Part shown: in pieces, positions 29,862-39,803 of the stretch
Layout: every line of letters starts with the position of its first letter
How positions within the stretch are numbered: position 1 is the stretch's first letter
From: Gilliamella sp. wkB171
GTDB lineage: Bacteria; Pseudomonadota; Gammaproteobacteria; Enterobacterales; Orbaceae
Assembly (NCBI RefSeq): GCF_001693755.1
Contig: NZ_LYST01000043.1
Location: 310,001-374,000, forward strand
DNA length: 64,000 bases
Direction: 5' to 3'
Position numbers and translations under genes: made by a program
Notes under the pieces: model-generated
The model's database searches: none
Seen by the model: the letters and a program-made list of their open reading frames with translations, nothing else
Told to the model about the DNA's origin: nothing

Positions 29862-30824
29862 ATGGACAAATTATTACAATATGGTCGTGAGTTACTTGAA
29901 TTAGAACTTCACGAAGCTCAAAAACTACCAAACCGACTCGGGCAAGATTTTATCAAAGCTTGTCAGCTGATTTTAACAACAAAAGGCAAAGTTGTTGTAT
30001 CAGGTATTGGTAAATCTGGGCATATTGGTAAAAAAATTGCGGCCTCACTTGCCAGCACTGGTAGTCCAGCTTTTTTCATGCATCCTTCCGAAGCATTACA
30101 TGGTGATCTAGGCATGGTGACCGAAAACGATGTTGTTATCTTGATTTCTTATTCTGGTCGGGCAAAAGAATTTAATTTTATTATCCCTATCCTTACAGCA
30201 ATGAATGTGCCTATTATTGCAATTACAGGTGGATTAGATTCACCATTAGCTAAATCTGCTCAGGCTGTGCTTGATATTTCAATTGAAAAAGAGGCCTGCC
30301 CTATGGGACTTGCACCGACTTCGAGTTCGACCAATACTTTATTAATGGGCGATGCGCTTGCCATAGCTGTTATGCGTGCTCGGGGTTTTAAAGAAGAAGA
30401 TTTTGCGCGCTCTCATCCTGCGGGGAGTTTAGGCGCTAAATTACTCAATCATGTGAAAGATGTTATGCGACAGGGCGATTTAATTCCCAAAGTACCACAA
30501 ACGGCTACCGTATTTGATGCTATGTTAGAATTAAGCCGAACTGGTGTGGGTATAGTTGCAATCTGCAAAAATAATAATAAAATTGTTGGTGTATTTACTG
30601 ATGGGGATTTACGCCGTTTATTACTCAAAAATGGGACATTGCAAGACAGCATTACAGACGTGATGACCAGCCCAGGATATCAAATACCTGAAAATTGGAA
30701 AGCAGTAGAGGCTTTAAAATCATTTAATGACCACAATATTACAGCTGCACCCGTTGTAAATAGCGAAGGTGAATTAGTCGGTGCGTTAAATATTCATGAT
30801 TTACACCAAGCAGGAATAAGCTAG
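29862..30824 (+). CDS. gutQ: arabinose-5-phosphate isomerase (GutQ/KdsD family)
   Basis: A 320-aa SIS-domain isomerase converting ribulose 5-phosphate to arabinose 5-phosphate, the first step toward KDO of lipopolysaccharide. The SIS domain (residues 30-175) contains VVVSGIGKSGHIGKKIAA, HPSEALHGDLG and KEACPMGLAPTSS. Two CBS motifs follow (VMRQGDLIP..., VMTSPGYQI...). The N-terminal pattern LELELHEAQKLPNRLG matches GutQ better than KdsD, but no gut operon is present, so it may be the only such isomerase here. ATG 29862 is preferred; TTGs at 29853 and 29856 lie closer to AGG. Confidence 0.9.
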   Translation: MDKLLQYGRELLELELHEAQKLPNRLGQDFIKACQLILTTKGKVVVSGIGKSGHIGKKIAASLASTGSPAFFMHPSEALHGDLGMVTENDVVILISYSGRAKEFNFIIPILTAMNVPIIAITGGLDSPLAKSAQAVLDISIEKEACPMGLAPTSSSTNTLLMGDALAIAVMRARGFKEEDFARSHPAGSLGAKLLNHVKDVMRQGDLIPKVPQTATVFDAMLELSRTGVGIVAICKNNNKIVGVFTDGDLRRLLLKNGTLQDSITDVMTSPGYQIPENWKAVEALKSFNDHNITAAPVVNSEGELVGALNIHDLHQAGIS

Positions 30825-31010
30825 AAAACTATTACAAATACTTATTGCAAAAAGGTACTATCTATTGAGATAATTACCGACCTAAATTTTTGTCGTTAGA
30901 CGGAGATCCAAGAAAAGTTACACAGTTAATGAGGTAAATGATTCAATCAGTCATAAACATTAACATTGTGTTGTATATTTTAACCAAAATTAATAGATGA
31001 TGAAACTACA

Positions 31011-31532
31011 ATGGCAGAAAAGCGAAATATCTTTCTAATTGGCCCAATGGGGGCTGGAAAAAGCACTATAGGCCGACAAATTGCACAACAGTTGGGCATG
31101 GAATTTTTCGACTCTGATCAAGAGATTGAAAAACGTACTGGTGCTGATATTGCATGGATTTTTGATTTAGAGGGTGAAGACGGATTCAGAGCCAGAGAAG
31201 AAAAAGTTATTAATGAATTAACTGAAAAACAAGGTGTAGTATTAGCTACCGGTGGTGGTTCAGTATTATCAAAAGAGACCCGTAATCGATTATCAGCACG
31301 TGGTATTGTTGTTTATTTAGAAACAACTATTGAAAAACAAATGGCAAGGACGCAAAAAGACAAACGTCGCCCATTATTACAAGGTGGTAATACTCCAAGA
31401 GAACTTTATGAAGAGTTAGCGGGAGAACGTGAACCTCTTTATGAAGAAATTGCGGATATCACAATTAAAACAGATGAACAAAGTGCCAAAGGTGTTGCGG
31501 GTTATATCATTGAAAAAATAGAGCAAATTTAA
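31011..31532 (+). CDS. aroK: shikimate kinase I
   Basis: Phosphorylates shikimate in the aromatic amino-acid pathway; 173 aa. Walker [13 protein letters not shown] is at residues 11-22, the shikimate-binding D-x-D region [13 protein letters not shown] near 34, and GGGSVL near 80. It lies at the head of the dam cluster, as in E. coli, but aroB, which normally follows, is absent and damX comes next after 68 bases. Secure identification. Confidence 0.95.
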   Translation: MAEKRNIFLIGPMGAGKSTIGRQIAQQLGMEFFDSDQEIEKRTGADIAWIFDLEGEDGFRAREEKVINELTEKQGVVLATGGGSVLSKETRNRLSARGIVVYLETTIEKQMARTQKDKRRPLLQGGNTPRELYEELAGEREPLYEEIADITIKTDEQSAKGVAGYIIEKIEQI

Positions 31533-31600
31533 GCCATTTATTTTAACAATAATGGTTAGTCATAAAGCAATAAACCTTTTGGATAGGTTAAGGAGCAAGT

Positions 31601-32449
31601 ATGCGTGTAGATAGAGATGACCGTTATATAACAGAACAACCTAGTAAGGACGCTAAGCCCTCGTTGACATTGCCAAGTTTTTTACAAGATTTTCCAAGAA
31701 AAAAATTAATTATTCTTGGTTTGGCAATCGTTATTATTCTGTTATTGCTTAGTTTAATTATCTTTCGATCTTCTTCACGTAAAAATGAACCAACGCTTGT
31801 AACGCCACCTGAAGTAAATAGTGTAAGTTCAGCTGACGCCAATACTACGCCTATAACTGACGGACTAAACAGTCCAGCGACAAATGCAATGCCAACAGAA
31901 AGCGCTGGCGTTGCAAATCAGACACCAACTGAAAGTGCGTTAAATCAAACAAATACGCAACAACAACTGGATATTCCTAGCGATACAGGTAGCGACTTAG
32001 CAAATACAAATACGCCAACTGCTCCTTCAGTTAATCGTGATATAACAACGTCAACGAATAGAACGACAACAATTAATGACACTAACGGTAGAACCCATGT
32101 TTCACACCAAACAGATAGTCATAATCGAAAATCAACTAATAAAAAAGACGAAAAAACCAATACAGCTAAAAACGCTAAGATAGGAAACGATCGTTACGCA
32201 ATTCAGCTTAGCGCTTCTAAATCGGCTGAAGGTTTAAGGAAACTTGTAAAACAAAATAATATTACTGATTATCATATTTATGAAACTAAGCATAAAAATG
32301 GTACGTGGTTCATTTTAATCAAAGGCAATTATTCATCAAGAGATGAAGCTCATAAAGCGATGAAATCTTTACCAGCAGTACTCCAAAAAGATAAACCATG
32401 GGTTAAATCTGGAGCCGCTATTAACAAAGAGAAAATTGCAAACAACTAA
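31601..32449 (+). CDS. damX: SPOR-domain cell-division protein DamX
   Basis: A 282-aa bitopic inner-membrane protein. Residues 1-33 are cytoplasmic, one TM spans about 34-55 (KLIILGLAIVIILLLLSLII), and a long Thr/Asn/Ser-rich periplasmic linker leads to a C-terminal SPOR domain (YAIQLSASKSAEGLRKLVK..., residues 200-270) that binds septal glycan. The SPOR sequence and its setting between aroK and dam match DamX. It is shorter than the E. coli protein (428 aa), mainly in the linker. AAGGAGCAAGT precedes the ATG. Confidence 0.88.
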   Translation: MRVDRDDRYITEQPSKDAKPSLTLPSFLQDFPRKKLIILGLAIVIILLLLSLIIFRSSSRKNEPTLVTPPEVNSVSSADANTTPITDGLNSPATNAMPTESAGVANQTPTESALNQTNTQQQLDIPSDTGSDLANTNTPTAPSVNRDITTSTNRTTTINDTNGRTHVSHQTDSHNRKSTNKKDEKTNTAKNAKIGNDRYAIQLSASKSAEGLRKLVKQNNITDYHIYETKHKNGTWFILIKGNYSSRDEAHKAMKSLPAVLQKDKPWVKSGAAINKEKIANN

Positions 32450-32497
32450 AGGATATCGTTCATTTATCCGACTACAAAGAAAAACTAGGAGTAACCG

Positions 32498-33319
32498 TTG
32501 AAAAAGCAACGAGCCTTTTTAAAATGGGCAGGAGGAAAATATGAGCTTGTGGACACAATTAGGCGATATCTCCCTGAAGGTGATCAATTAATTGAACCTT
32601 TTGTTGGTGCTGGATCAGTATTTTTAAATACACATTATAAAAGCTATATTTTAGCTGACATCAATCATGATCTGATTGCATTATTTAACTTGTTAAAATC
32701 CAGCCCAGATCAATTTATTAATGATCTTAAATTATTATTTACTCATCAGAACAACCAGTCTGATGCCTTTTATCAACTGCGCGATGTATTTAATCATAGT
32801 AAAGATCAATATATACGTTCACTATTATTTGTCTATTTAAATCGACATGGTTACAACGGCTTATGTCGTTATAATAATAGTGGTTTTTTTAATGTGCCAT
32901 TTGGTCGTTATAAAACTATCTATTTTCCAGAAAGAGAACTCTATTTTTTTGCTAAAAAAGCTCAAAATGCCCAATTTATTTGTGCTCCTTATTATGAAGT
33001 AATGAAAAAAGCTAAACAAAATTCAGTAATTTATTGTGATCCCCCTTACCTTTCAGCGGGTAATTCGGCGGGTTTTACAGCCTATTATTCGAATAATTTT
33101 GGTTTTGAAGAACATAAAAAGTTATCGCAACTTGCTGAAAATATCGCCTATCAAAATGATATTCCGGTTCTTGTATCTAATCATGATACTTCTTATACAA
33201 GAAGCTTATATAAAAAAGCACGCCATCTTTATCGGGCCGAAATGCGTCGTTCGATTAGCTGCGCTGGTGAAGGGCGAAAAAAAATTGACGAGATTTTAGC
33301 ACTATATCAAAAATCTTAA
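32498..33319 (+). CDS. dam: DNA adenine methylase (GATC)
   Basis: N6-adenine methyltransferase acting on GATC; 273 aa. The SAM motif FLKWAGGKYELVDTIRRYLP (residues 7-26) and the catalytic DPPY (YCDPPYLS, near 181) are intact, as is the N-terminal alignment with E. coli Dam (MKKNRAFLKWAGGKY). The start is TTG 32498 with AGGAG six bases upstream, and homology begins at that codon, so the rare start is genuine. It serves mismatch repair, replication timing and gene regulation. Cluster: damX upstream, rpe downstream. Confidence 0.95.
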   Translation: MKKQRAFLKWAGGKYELVDTIRRYLPEGDQLIEPFVGAGSVFLNTHYKSYILADINHDLIALFNLLKSSPDQFINDLKLLFTHQNNQSDAFYQLRDVFNHSKDQYIRSLLFVYLNRHGYNGLCRYNNSGFFNVPFGRYKTIYFPERELYFFAKKAQNAQFICAPYYEVMKKAKQNSVIYCDPPYLSAGNSAGFTAYYSNNFGFEEHKKLSQLAENIAYQNDIPVLVSNHDTSYTRSLYKKARHLYRAEMRRSISCAGEGRKKIDEILALYQKS

Positions 33320-33356
33320 ACGACAGGGATGAGCTTTTAGCACAAGAGGTTTTATC

Positions 33357-34034
33357 ATGAAAGAATTTATTATAGCACCATCAATATTATCTGCTGACTT
33401 TGCTCGCCTTGGTGAGGATACTCAAAAAGTACTTGATGCAGGAGCAGATGTTGTCCATTTTGATGTAATGGACAATCACTTTGTTCCCAATCTTACCATG
33501 GGCAGTATGTTTTGTAAGGCACTGCGTGATTTTGGTATAACAGCACCGATAGATGTCCATTTAATGGTTACCCCAGTTGAGGAGCTGATTATTTCATTTG
33601 CTAAAGCAGGTGCAACGAATATTTCTATTCATCCTGAAGCGACCATCCACTTAGATCGTTCTTTACAATTAATCAAAGATCATGGCTGCACAGCGGGTAT
33701 TGTGCTTAATCCTGCTACACCTTTAAGCTACTTAGATTATGTGATGGATAAAGTCGATATTATTTTAGTAATGGGCGTAAATCCTGGTTTTGGTGGACAA
33801 TCATTTATTCCATCAACATTGAAAAAACTACAACAAGTAAGAGAGCGTATTAATCAATCTAAACAAAATATTCGTTTAGAAATTGATGGTGGTGTAAAAG
33901 TTGATAACATTGCCGAAATTGCTAAAGCTGGTGCAGATATGTTTGTTGCAGGTTCAGCAATATTTAGTCAACCAGATTATAAAACAGTGATTGATGCAAT
34001 GCGTAAAGCGCTATCAGGAGTAACTCATGCCTAA
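33357..34034 (+). CDS. rpe: ribulose-phosphate 3-epimerase
   Basis: TIM-barrel enzyme of the pentose phosphate pathway, interconverting ribulose 5-phosphate and xylulose 5-phosphate; 225 aa. Conserved [13 protein letters not shown] (residues 7-19), [25 protein letters not shown] and EIDGGV carry the metal- and phosphate-binding residues. Its 3' end overlaps gph by eight bases, so the two are translationally coupled, as in enterobacteria. Confidence 0.96.
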   Translation: MKEFIIAPSILSADFARLGEDTQKVLDAGADVVHFDVMDNHFVPNLTMGSMFCKALRDFGITAPIDVHLMVTPVEELIISFAKAGATNISIHPEATIHLDRSLQLIKDHGCTAGIVLNPATPLSYLDYVMDKVDIILVMGVNPGFGGQSFIPSTLKKLQQVRERINQSKQNIRLEIDGGVKVDNIAEIAKAGADMFVAGSAIFSQPDYKTVIDAMRKALSGVTHA

Positions 34035-34722
34035 ACTCGACGATATTCAAGCCATCGCCTTTGATCTGGATGGAACACTAGTGGATAGTGTTCCTGGACT
34101 TGCGCTTGCAGCCCAACATATGCTTGCCGATTTAAAATTAAATACGATAACCAATGAGCAAGTAAAAAACTTTGTAGGTAATGGCATTGATGTGATGTTA
34201 GAACGCATATTTAAAGCTATCAATGTCCAACCTTCTAATGAAATGTTTTCACAAGCCAAGGCACTCTTTAATCGACATTACGATAAGGTTATGGATGTAG
34301 AAACTAAGTTATTTCCACACGTCAAACAAACCTTAAAAGCATTACATGACAACCACTATCCACTTGCTTTAGTCACCAATAAACCTGCACAATTTTTGCC
34401 TGATTTACTGACTTCTTTAGGAATAAAAGAATACTTTTCGTTAGTCTTAGGTGGTGGTGATGTGATCAAATTAAAACCTCATCCAGCTGGACTTTATCAA
34501 GTGATGGCGGCCTTCGGTCTATTTAGTGATCAATTATTATTTGTGGGTGATTCTCAAAATGACATTATGGCAGCTAAAAACGCACATTGCCCTACTGTAG
34601 CATTGAGCTATGGTTATAATTATGGAATATCGATTGCAACAAGTGATCCCGATTTCTTATTTGATGATTTTAAAGATATATTAACGTTATTACCTCATCC
34701 CAAAGCTGATGCAAAAAAATAA
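34027..34722 (+). CDS. gph: phosphoglycolate phosphatase
   Basis: HAD-superfamily phosphatase, 231 aa, removing 2-phosphoglycolate formed during DNA repair. Motif [16 protein letters not shown] is at residues 11-25, motif II LVTNKP near 117, and motif [17 protein letters not shown] near 176. The start overlaps rpe and has CAGGAG upstream. It sits in the conserved dam-rpe-gph-trpS string. Confidence 0.94.
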   Translation: MPKLDDIQAIAFDLDGTLVDSVPGLALAAQHMLADLKLNTITNEQVKNFVGNGIDVMLERIFKAINVQPSNEMFSQAKALFNRHYDKVMDVETKLFPHVKQTLKALHDNHYPLALVTNKPAQFLPDLLTSLGIKEYFSLVLGGGDVIKLKPHPAGLYQVMAAFGLFSDQLLFVGDSQNDIMAAKNAHCPTVALSYGYNYGISIATSDPDFLFDDFKDILTLLPHPKADAKK

Positions 34723-34761
34723 TTAGCAAAAAACAGAGCATAAATAAATTAGGAATAAATT

Positions 34762-35757
34762 ATGAGTAAACCGATTGTATTTAGTGGTGCACAACCTTCA
34801 GGAGAACTAACACTTGGCAACTATTTAGGTGCTTTAAAAAATTGGGTTGCGCTACAAAACGAATATGACTGCATTTACTGTATTGTCAATCAACATGCGA
34901 TAACCGTAAGACAAGATCCACAAAAATTACGCAAAGCAACGCTAGATACAATGGCATTATATTTGGCATGCGGTATCGATCCACAAAAAAGCACTATATT
35001 TGTACAATCTCATGTTCCTGCCCATGCAGAATTAGGTTGGGCGTTAAACTGCTATACCTATTTTGGTGAACTTAGCCGCATGACGCAATTTAAGGATAAA
35101 TCATCACGTCATTCAGAAAACATTAATGCTGGTCTATTTGATTATCCTGTGCTTATGGCTGCTGATATTTTGCTATATCAAGCCAATTTAGTACCGGTTG
35201 GCGATGATCAAAAACAACACCTTGAGCTAACACGTGATATTGCTATGCGATTTAATGCACTTTATGGTGATGTTTTTACTGTACCAGAGCCATTTATTGC
35301 TAAAGTTGGTGCAAGAGTGATGTCATTACAAGAACCAACTAAAAAAATGTCTAAATCTGATGAAAACCGCAATAACGTGATCGGTCTACTTGAAAATCCA
35401 AAAGATGTGGAGAAAAAGATCAAACGAGCGATGACCGATTCTGACGAACCACCAGTAGTTCGCTATGACTTAAAAAATAAAGTCGGCGTTTCTAATTTGT
35501 TAGATATTTTAACTGGCGTTACAGGTAAACCGATAGCAGAGCTTGAAAAAGAGTTTGAAGGAAAGATGTATGGTCATTTGAAAACGGAAGTAGCAACGCA
35601 AGTGATCGATATGTTAACAACATTACAAGCCCGTTATCATGAGTATCGCAACGATGAAAATTATCTATTTTCTATTATGCGTGAAGGCGCTGAAAAAGCG
35701 CGCGCTAAAGCCGAGCCGACCTTGAAAAAAGTATACGATGTAATCGGTTTTGTTTAA
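34762..35757 (+). CDS. trpS: tryptophanyl-tRNA synthetase
   Basis: Class I synthetase charging tRNA-Trp; 331 aa, close to the E. coli 334. The HIGH-like motif is [18 protein letters not shown] (residues 8-25) and the KMSKS loop is KKMSKSDEN (near 194). TTAGGAATAAATT lies before the ATG. It is the last gene of the dam cluster. Secure. Confidence 0.96.
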   Translation: MSKPIVFSGAQPSGELTLGNYLGALKNWVALQNEYDCIYCIVNQHAITVRQDPQKLRKATLDTMALYLACGIDPQKSTIFVQSHVPAHAELGWALNCYTYFGELSRMTQFKDKSSRHSENINAGLFDYPVLMAADILLYQANLVPVGDDQKQHLELTRDIAMRFNALYGDVFTVPEPFIAKVGARVMSLQEPTKKMSKSDENRNNVIGLLENPKDVEKKIKRAMTDSDEPPVVRYDLKNKVGVSNLLDILTGVTGKPIAELEKEFEGKMYGHLKTEVATQVIDMLTTLQARYHEYRNDENYLFSIMREGAEKARAKAEPTLKKVYDVIGFV

Positions 35758-35875
35758 TAGCGAGTCGAATAAATAGCGCAAATTAAGGGTAAACTTAAAC
35801 AATATTAATTGACATAAGTACGCTTGTCACAAGATAGCAAGCGTAGTAAAGTCATTTAACGATGATAGGTCTGTT

Positions 35876-37237
35876 ATGAAAATTATTATTCTAGGTGCAG
35901 GACAAACCGGCAGTGCATTAGCTGAGTATCTGGTTACCGAAAAACAAAACGATGTTACTGTCGTTGATGAAGATCATGACAAACTGCAATCACTACAAGA
36001 ACGCTTTGATTTACAAGTTATTTTAGGAAAATCTTCATACCCTCAGGTATTAGAAAGCGCCGGTGCCGAATCCGCTGATATGCTTGTTGCTGTAACCAAT
36101 TCTGATGAAGTTAACATGATGGCCTGTCAAATTGGTCATGTCATGTTTAAAATACCGCAAAAAGTTGCACGTATTCGAGCGCCTGAATATAACGACGAAA
36201 AATATCCCTTCTTTAACAAAGATTGTATTAATATTGACCACATCATTGCACCCGAAAATTTAATCACTAATCATGTCAGCCGGTTAGTACAATATCCAGG
36301 CGCTTTACAATTTGCCTCTTTTTATGATAATCGTGTCTGTCTCGTTGCAGTCACTGCTTATTATGGCGGTGCATTAGTGGGCAGTGAATTATCTGAACTA
36401 AAAGAGCATTTACCGCATGTCGAAGCTCGAGTGGTTGCGATATATCGAAAAAATCGTTTTATTCGCCCAATCGGTTCAACCTTAATTGAAGCGGGTGATA
36501 TGGTCTATTTTATTACCCCTCCGGTGAACATAAAAGCCGTAACAAGTGAATTACAACGCTTAGAAAAGCCCTATAAACGTATCATTATTAGTGGCGGAGG
36601 CGGTGTTGCTGTCGCTCTAGCCAAACGCTTAGAAAACGATTATCAAGTAAAGTTAATTGAACGTAATGCTCAACGAGCTGAGTTTATTGCTGAACAGTTG
36701 GTCAATACAACCGTATTACATGGCGAATCTTCAGACCAAGAACTACTCTCACAAGAACAGGTAGAATTAACCGATCTCTTTATCGCTGTCACCAGTGATG
36801 ATGAATCTAATATTATGTCATCAATGCTGGCTAAACGAATGGGCGCTAAAAAAGTGATTGTACTGATTCAACGGCAAGCTTATCTTGAATTGATCAATGA
36901 TAGTGTGATTGATATTGCTATTTCACCACAGCATGCCACAATCTCTGAGCTTTTAAGCCATGTAAGACAAACGGGTATCGTCAAAGTCGTTTCACTCAGA
37001 CAAGGGGAATCCGAAATTATTGAAGTTGTAGCGAAAGGCAATAGTGATACATCAAAACTTGTTGGTAAAAATATCAATGGATTAAAATTACCTTCAGCTG
37101 CAACAATTGGTGCAGTAGTACGAGGTGAAGATGTGATTATTGTTAATACTGATTTAACTATTGAAGATAATGACCATTTAATCATCTTTTTACCTGATAG
37201 AAAAGCCATTACCGATATTGAAAGATTATTACAATAA
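35876..37237 (+). CDS. trkA: Trk potassium uptake regulatory protein TrkA
   Basis: A peripheral NAD(H)-binding subunit of the Trk K+ uptake system; 453 aa with two RCK repeats. Rossmann motifs are IILGAGQTGSALAEYL (residues 3-18) and IISGGGGVAVALAKRL (near 237), each followed by a RCK_C domain (near 140-215 and 375-453). It is a stand-alone gene here rather than beside rsmB as in E. coli; the partner channel gene is outside the window. Confidence 0.93.
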   Translation: MKIIILGAGQTGSALAEYLVTEKQNDVTVVDEDHDKLQSLQERFDLQVILGKSSYPQVLESAGAESADMLVAVTNSDEVNMMACQIGHVMFKIPQKVARIRAPEYNDEKYPFFNKDCINIDHIIAPENLITNHVSRLVQYPGALQFASFYDNRVCLVAVTAYYGGALVGSELSELKEHLPHVEARVVAIYRKNRFIRPIGSTLIEAGDMVYFITPPVNIKAVTSELQRLEKPYKRIIISGGGGVAVALAKRLENDYQVKLIERNAQRAEFIAEQLVNTTVLHGESSDQELLSQEQVELTDLFIAVTSDDESNIMSSMLAKRMGAKKVIVLIQRQAYLELINDSVIDIAISPQHATISELLSHVRQTGIVKVVSLRQGESEIIEVVAKGNSDTSKLVGKNINGLKLPSAATIGAVVRGEDVIIVNTDLTIEDNDHLIIFLPDRKAITDIERLLQ

Positions 37238-37282
37238 TCTTGTTTAAAACTTATACTCAGTTCATAATACACAAATTGTTTT

Positions 37283-37366
37283 GACTCGGGGTGTTTTTTG
37301 TTTGATACAAAAAACTGAGATTTTACCCGTTGAACCTGATCTGGATTATACCAGCGTAGGGAAGTC
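37283..37366 (+). ncRNA. TPP (thi-box) riboswitch
   Basis: The leader of thiM contains all conserved TPP elements in order: ACTCGGGGTG, an A/T-built P3 stem (TTTTTTGT ... ACAAAAAA), CTGAGA, ACCCGTTGAACCTGATCTGG, TACCAGCGTAGGGAAGTC. This is the same layout as the E. coli thiM aptamer. It should reduce expression of thiM-thiE-thiD when thiamine pyrophosphate is plentiful. Confidence 0.96.
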
Positions 37367-37391
37367 TAGCCGTTAACCTTCTGATTGGCAA

Positions 37392-37438
37392 ATTCTTCCT
37401 AACCTGTTATAAGTTGTATTAATCGTTAAGGAAAGAAT
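37392..37438 (+). promoter_or_regulatory. ribosome-binding-site sequestering hairpin of the TPP riboswitch
   Basis: ATTCTTCCTAAC (37392-37403) can pair with GTTAAGGAAAGAAT (37425-37438) with two single-A bulges. The right arm contains the Shine-Dalgarno AAGGA and touches the thiM ATG at 37439. This suggests the riboswitch acts on translation initiation. The alternative pairing with the aptamer was not modelled. Confidence 0.6.
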
Positions 37439-38227
37439 ATGTCAGAGATAAAAACCTTTCAGGCTGAGCACGCCACACCATTTATTCACCTTGTTAAGCA
37501 GCAACGCCCATTAGTACATTGCATCACCAATGAAGTCGTGCAAAATTTTACTGCCAATATCTTATTGGCGATTGGTGCATCGCCAGCGATGATTATTGCC
37601 AAACAAGAAGTAAAACCATTTGTCGATATTGCCAATAGCTTATTAATCAATATTGGAACACTACATAGCAATATTGCTGAAAGTATGCTGTTAGCAGCCG
37701 AACAAGCCCAACAAAGCCGAACACGCTGGGTGCTTGATCCGGTTGCCGTTGGACCTGCCCTAGCTTACCGCACTGATATCGCTCAACAACTGTTAAACTA
37801 TCAACCGACAGTGATTCGTGGTAATGCCTCTGAAATTTTAGCGCTAAATGGCGAACATTCATGTTCTAAAGGTACCGATAGCCAAGATTCGACAACGGTT
37901 GCATTAACAGCAGCTCAACAATTGGCTCGTCGTTATCAAACCATTGTCGCCATGACAGGCGATATTGACTATATCACTGACGGTGAGAACACCTATCGCA
38001 TTGCGGGTGGAGATATTGCATTAACTTATGTCACCGGTACAGGTTGTTCATTATCCGCGATGGTAGCTGCGTTTATTGCTTGTGGTGCTGATAGTTTAGC
38101 TGCCACAGCCAGTGCTTGTTATATGATGAAAACAGCTGGCGAGCGAGCCAATAAACAGAAAGGACTAGGCAGTTTTGCTGTGTCGCTTATCGATCAGCTT
38201 TCACTTTTTGTTGATGGTTCAAAATAA
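37439..38227 (+). CDS. thiM: hydroxyethylthiazole kinase
   Basis: Salvage kinase phosphorylating 4-methyl-5-(2-hydroxyethyl)thiazole; 262 aa, the same length as E. coli ThiM. RPLVHCITNEVVQNFTAN (residues 24-41), VLDPVAVGP (near 98), RGNASEILAL and the catalytic VTGTGCSLSA (near 200) are all present. It is the first gene of a riboswitch-controlled thiamine salvage operon, nine bases ahead of thiE. Confidence 0.96.
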   Translation: MSEIKTFQAEHATPFIHLVKQQRPLVHCITNEVVQNFTANILLAIGASPAMIIAKQEVKPFVDIANSLLINIGTLHSNIAESMLLAAEQAQQSRTRWVLDPVAVGPALAYRTDIAQQLLNYQPTVIRGNASEILALNGEHSCSKGTDSQDSTTVALTAAQQLARRYQTIVAMTGDIDYITDGENTYRIAGGDIALTYVTGTGCSLSAMVAAFIACGADSLAATASACYMMKTAGERANKQKGLGSFAVSLIDQLSLFVDGSK

Positions 38228-38236
38228 GGCAAGCAG

Positions 38237-38878
38237 ATGAAAAAACAACTCGATTTAACCCTCTATTTAGTGCTCGATCCGCAATTGTGTGGCGGTATTC
38301 AAGGCATGCTTAATACCACCAAAATTGCCATCGAAAATGGTGTAACTACCGTACAATTAAGATCAGAACAAGAACTATCAGGTAAAGATTGGTATCACGC
38401 GGCTATGCAACTCAAACACCTTTTAAAAGACACACCAGTACCGCTACTTATTAATGATCATGTCGATATCGCATTAGCAATAGACGCTGACGGCGTACAT
38501 ATTGGACAGCGTGATCTACCTGTTGCCGTCACGCGTCAATTAATCGGTGCAAATAAATGGCTCGGCTTTTCTGTTAGTAATCAACAACAACTTGATGCCG
38601 TTGAATGGAAATTGGTTGATTATTTGGGTATCGGGCCAATCTTCCCAACTTCAACCAAAAAAGATGCAGCTTCTGCCATAGGTACTGCACAATTAGCTGA
38701 ACTGGTGAAACTCAAACAGTGTCCTGCGGTTGCCATTGGCGGAATTGGTTTATCCAATGTCACTGAGGTCATAAAAACTGGTATTGAAGGTGTCGCAGTA
38801 GTATCCGCTATTTGTGGTCAAACAGATATTGCTAATGCCAGTCAATCGCTACTGACCAAAATTCAACAAGCAAGATAG
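38237..38878 (+). CDS. thiE: thiamine-phosphate synthase
   Basis: Joins HMP-PP and thiazole phosphate to thiamine phosphate; 213-aa TIM-barrel protein. TTVQLRSEQ (near residue 36), the Mg-binding LINDHVDIALAIDADGVHIG (near 72-91), YLGIGPIFPTSTKKD (near 130) and AIGGIG are conserved. It lies in the thiM-thiE-thiD operon between thiM and thiD, with 9- and 11-base gaps. Confidence 0.95.
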   Translation: MKKQLDLTLYLVLDPQLCGGIQGMLNTTKIAIENGVTTVQLRSEQELSGKDWYHAAMQLKHLLKDTPVPLLINDHVDIALAIDADGVHIGQRDLPVAVTRQLIGANKWLGFSVSNQQQLDAVEWKLVDYLGIGPIFPTSTKKDAASAIGTAQLAELVKLKQCPAVAIGGIGLSNVTEVIKTGIEGVAVVSAICGQTDIANASQSLLTKIQQAR

Positions 38879-38889
38879 GAAATCAAAGA

Positions 38890-39684
38890 ATGACAACAGT
38901 TGCATTAACCATTGCCGGCTCCGATCCTAGCGGTGGCGCTGGTATACAAGCAGATTTAAAAACCTTTTCAGCGTTAGGTGCTTATGGCATGTCAGTGATC
39001 ACCGCATTAACCGCACAAAGCACGCAAGGCGTCGATGCTGTTTTACCTGTCTCGCCTGAATTTGTAGAAGCCCAATTTAATACTCTGTATCAGGATATCA
39101 ACATTAATAGTGTAAAAATGGGTATGTTAATGAATAAAGAGATTGTGACAGTGGTTCATCATCTCTTAAAAAAACATCCGATTGCCAACATCGTACTTGA
39201 TACTGTCATGGTGGCTAAAGGCGGTCATCCACTACTGAAATCCGATGCGGTGAATGCAATCCGTGAATTACTATTACCATTAGCTACCGTTATCACCCCG
39301 AATCTACCAGAAGCTGCTGCCCTGCTCGATTGTCAAGAGGCTCAAAATGAGGATGAAATGCAGGTACAAGGACATGCCTTGCTAAAATTAGGTTGTAAAG
39401 CGGTATTAATCAAAGGTGGGCATTTACTTAGTCAAGAAAGCCCAGATTATTTAATTACTCCAAGCCAAACAATTAGAATGGTATCGCCTCGTATCCAAAC
39501 TAAAAATACGCATGGTACTGGGTGCACATTATCAGCTGCAATTACCGCATTATTACCGCAAAACAGTTTGCCAGATGCCATTCAACAAGCAAAGAACTAC
39601 TTACAAGGTGCAATTAGTCATGCCGATGATTTATCGATTGGCAAAGGAATTGGTCCAACCCACCATTTTTATCAATGGTGGTAA
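38890..39684 (+). CDS. thiD: hydroxymethylpyrimidine/phosphomethylpyrimidine kinase
   Basis: Phosphorylates HMP twice to HMP-PP for thiamine synthesis; 264 aa, ribokinase fold. TIAGSDPSGGAGIQADLKTF (residues 7-26), the central VLDTVMVAKGG (near 100) and the anion-hole motif THGTGCTLSAAI (near 210) are intact. It is the last gene of the salvage operon. With only thiM, thiE and thiD here, de novo thiC/thiG functions would have to be elsewhere or absent. Confidence 0.96.
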   Translation: MTTVALTIAGSDPSGGAGIQADLKTFSALGAYGMSVITALTAQSTQGVDAVLPVSPEFVEAQFNTLYQDININSVKMGMLMNKEIVTVVHHLLKKHPIANIVLDTVMVAKGGHPLLKSDAVNAIRELLLPLATVITPNLPEAAALLDCQEAQNEDEMQVQGHALLKLGCKAVLIKGGHLLSQESPDYLITPSQTIRMVSPRIQTKNTHGTGCTLSAAITALLPQNSLPDAIQQAKNYLQGAISHADDLSIGKGIGPTHHFYQWW

Positions 39685-39768
39685 AAGCTAGCGAGCAAAA
39701 TAATGGATTGCTTGATGTTTGATTACCCATTATTAGGGAATATCATGGCAGTTTGTGAATTGAACGGG

Positions 39769-39798
39769 TGTGGGATTGCCAAGCTTTGCAATCCCACA
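39769..39798. terminator. terminator between thiD and the convergent secreted-protein gene
   Basis: TGTGGGATTGC (39769-39779) pairs with GCAATCCCACA (39788-39798), an 11-bp stem with an 8-base loop between two convergent genes. The U-tails are short. Confidence 0.7.
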
Positions 39799-39803
39799 TA
39801 GGA

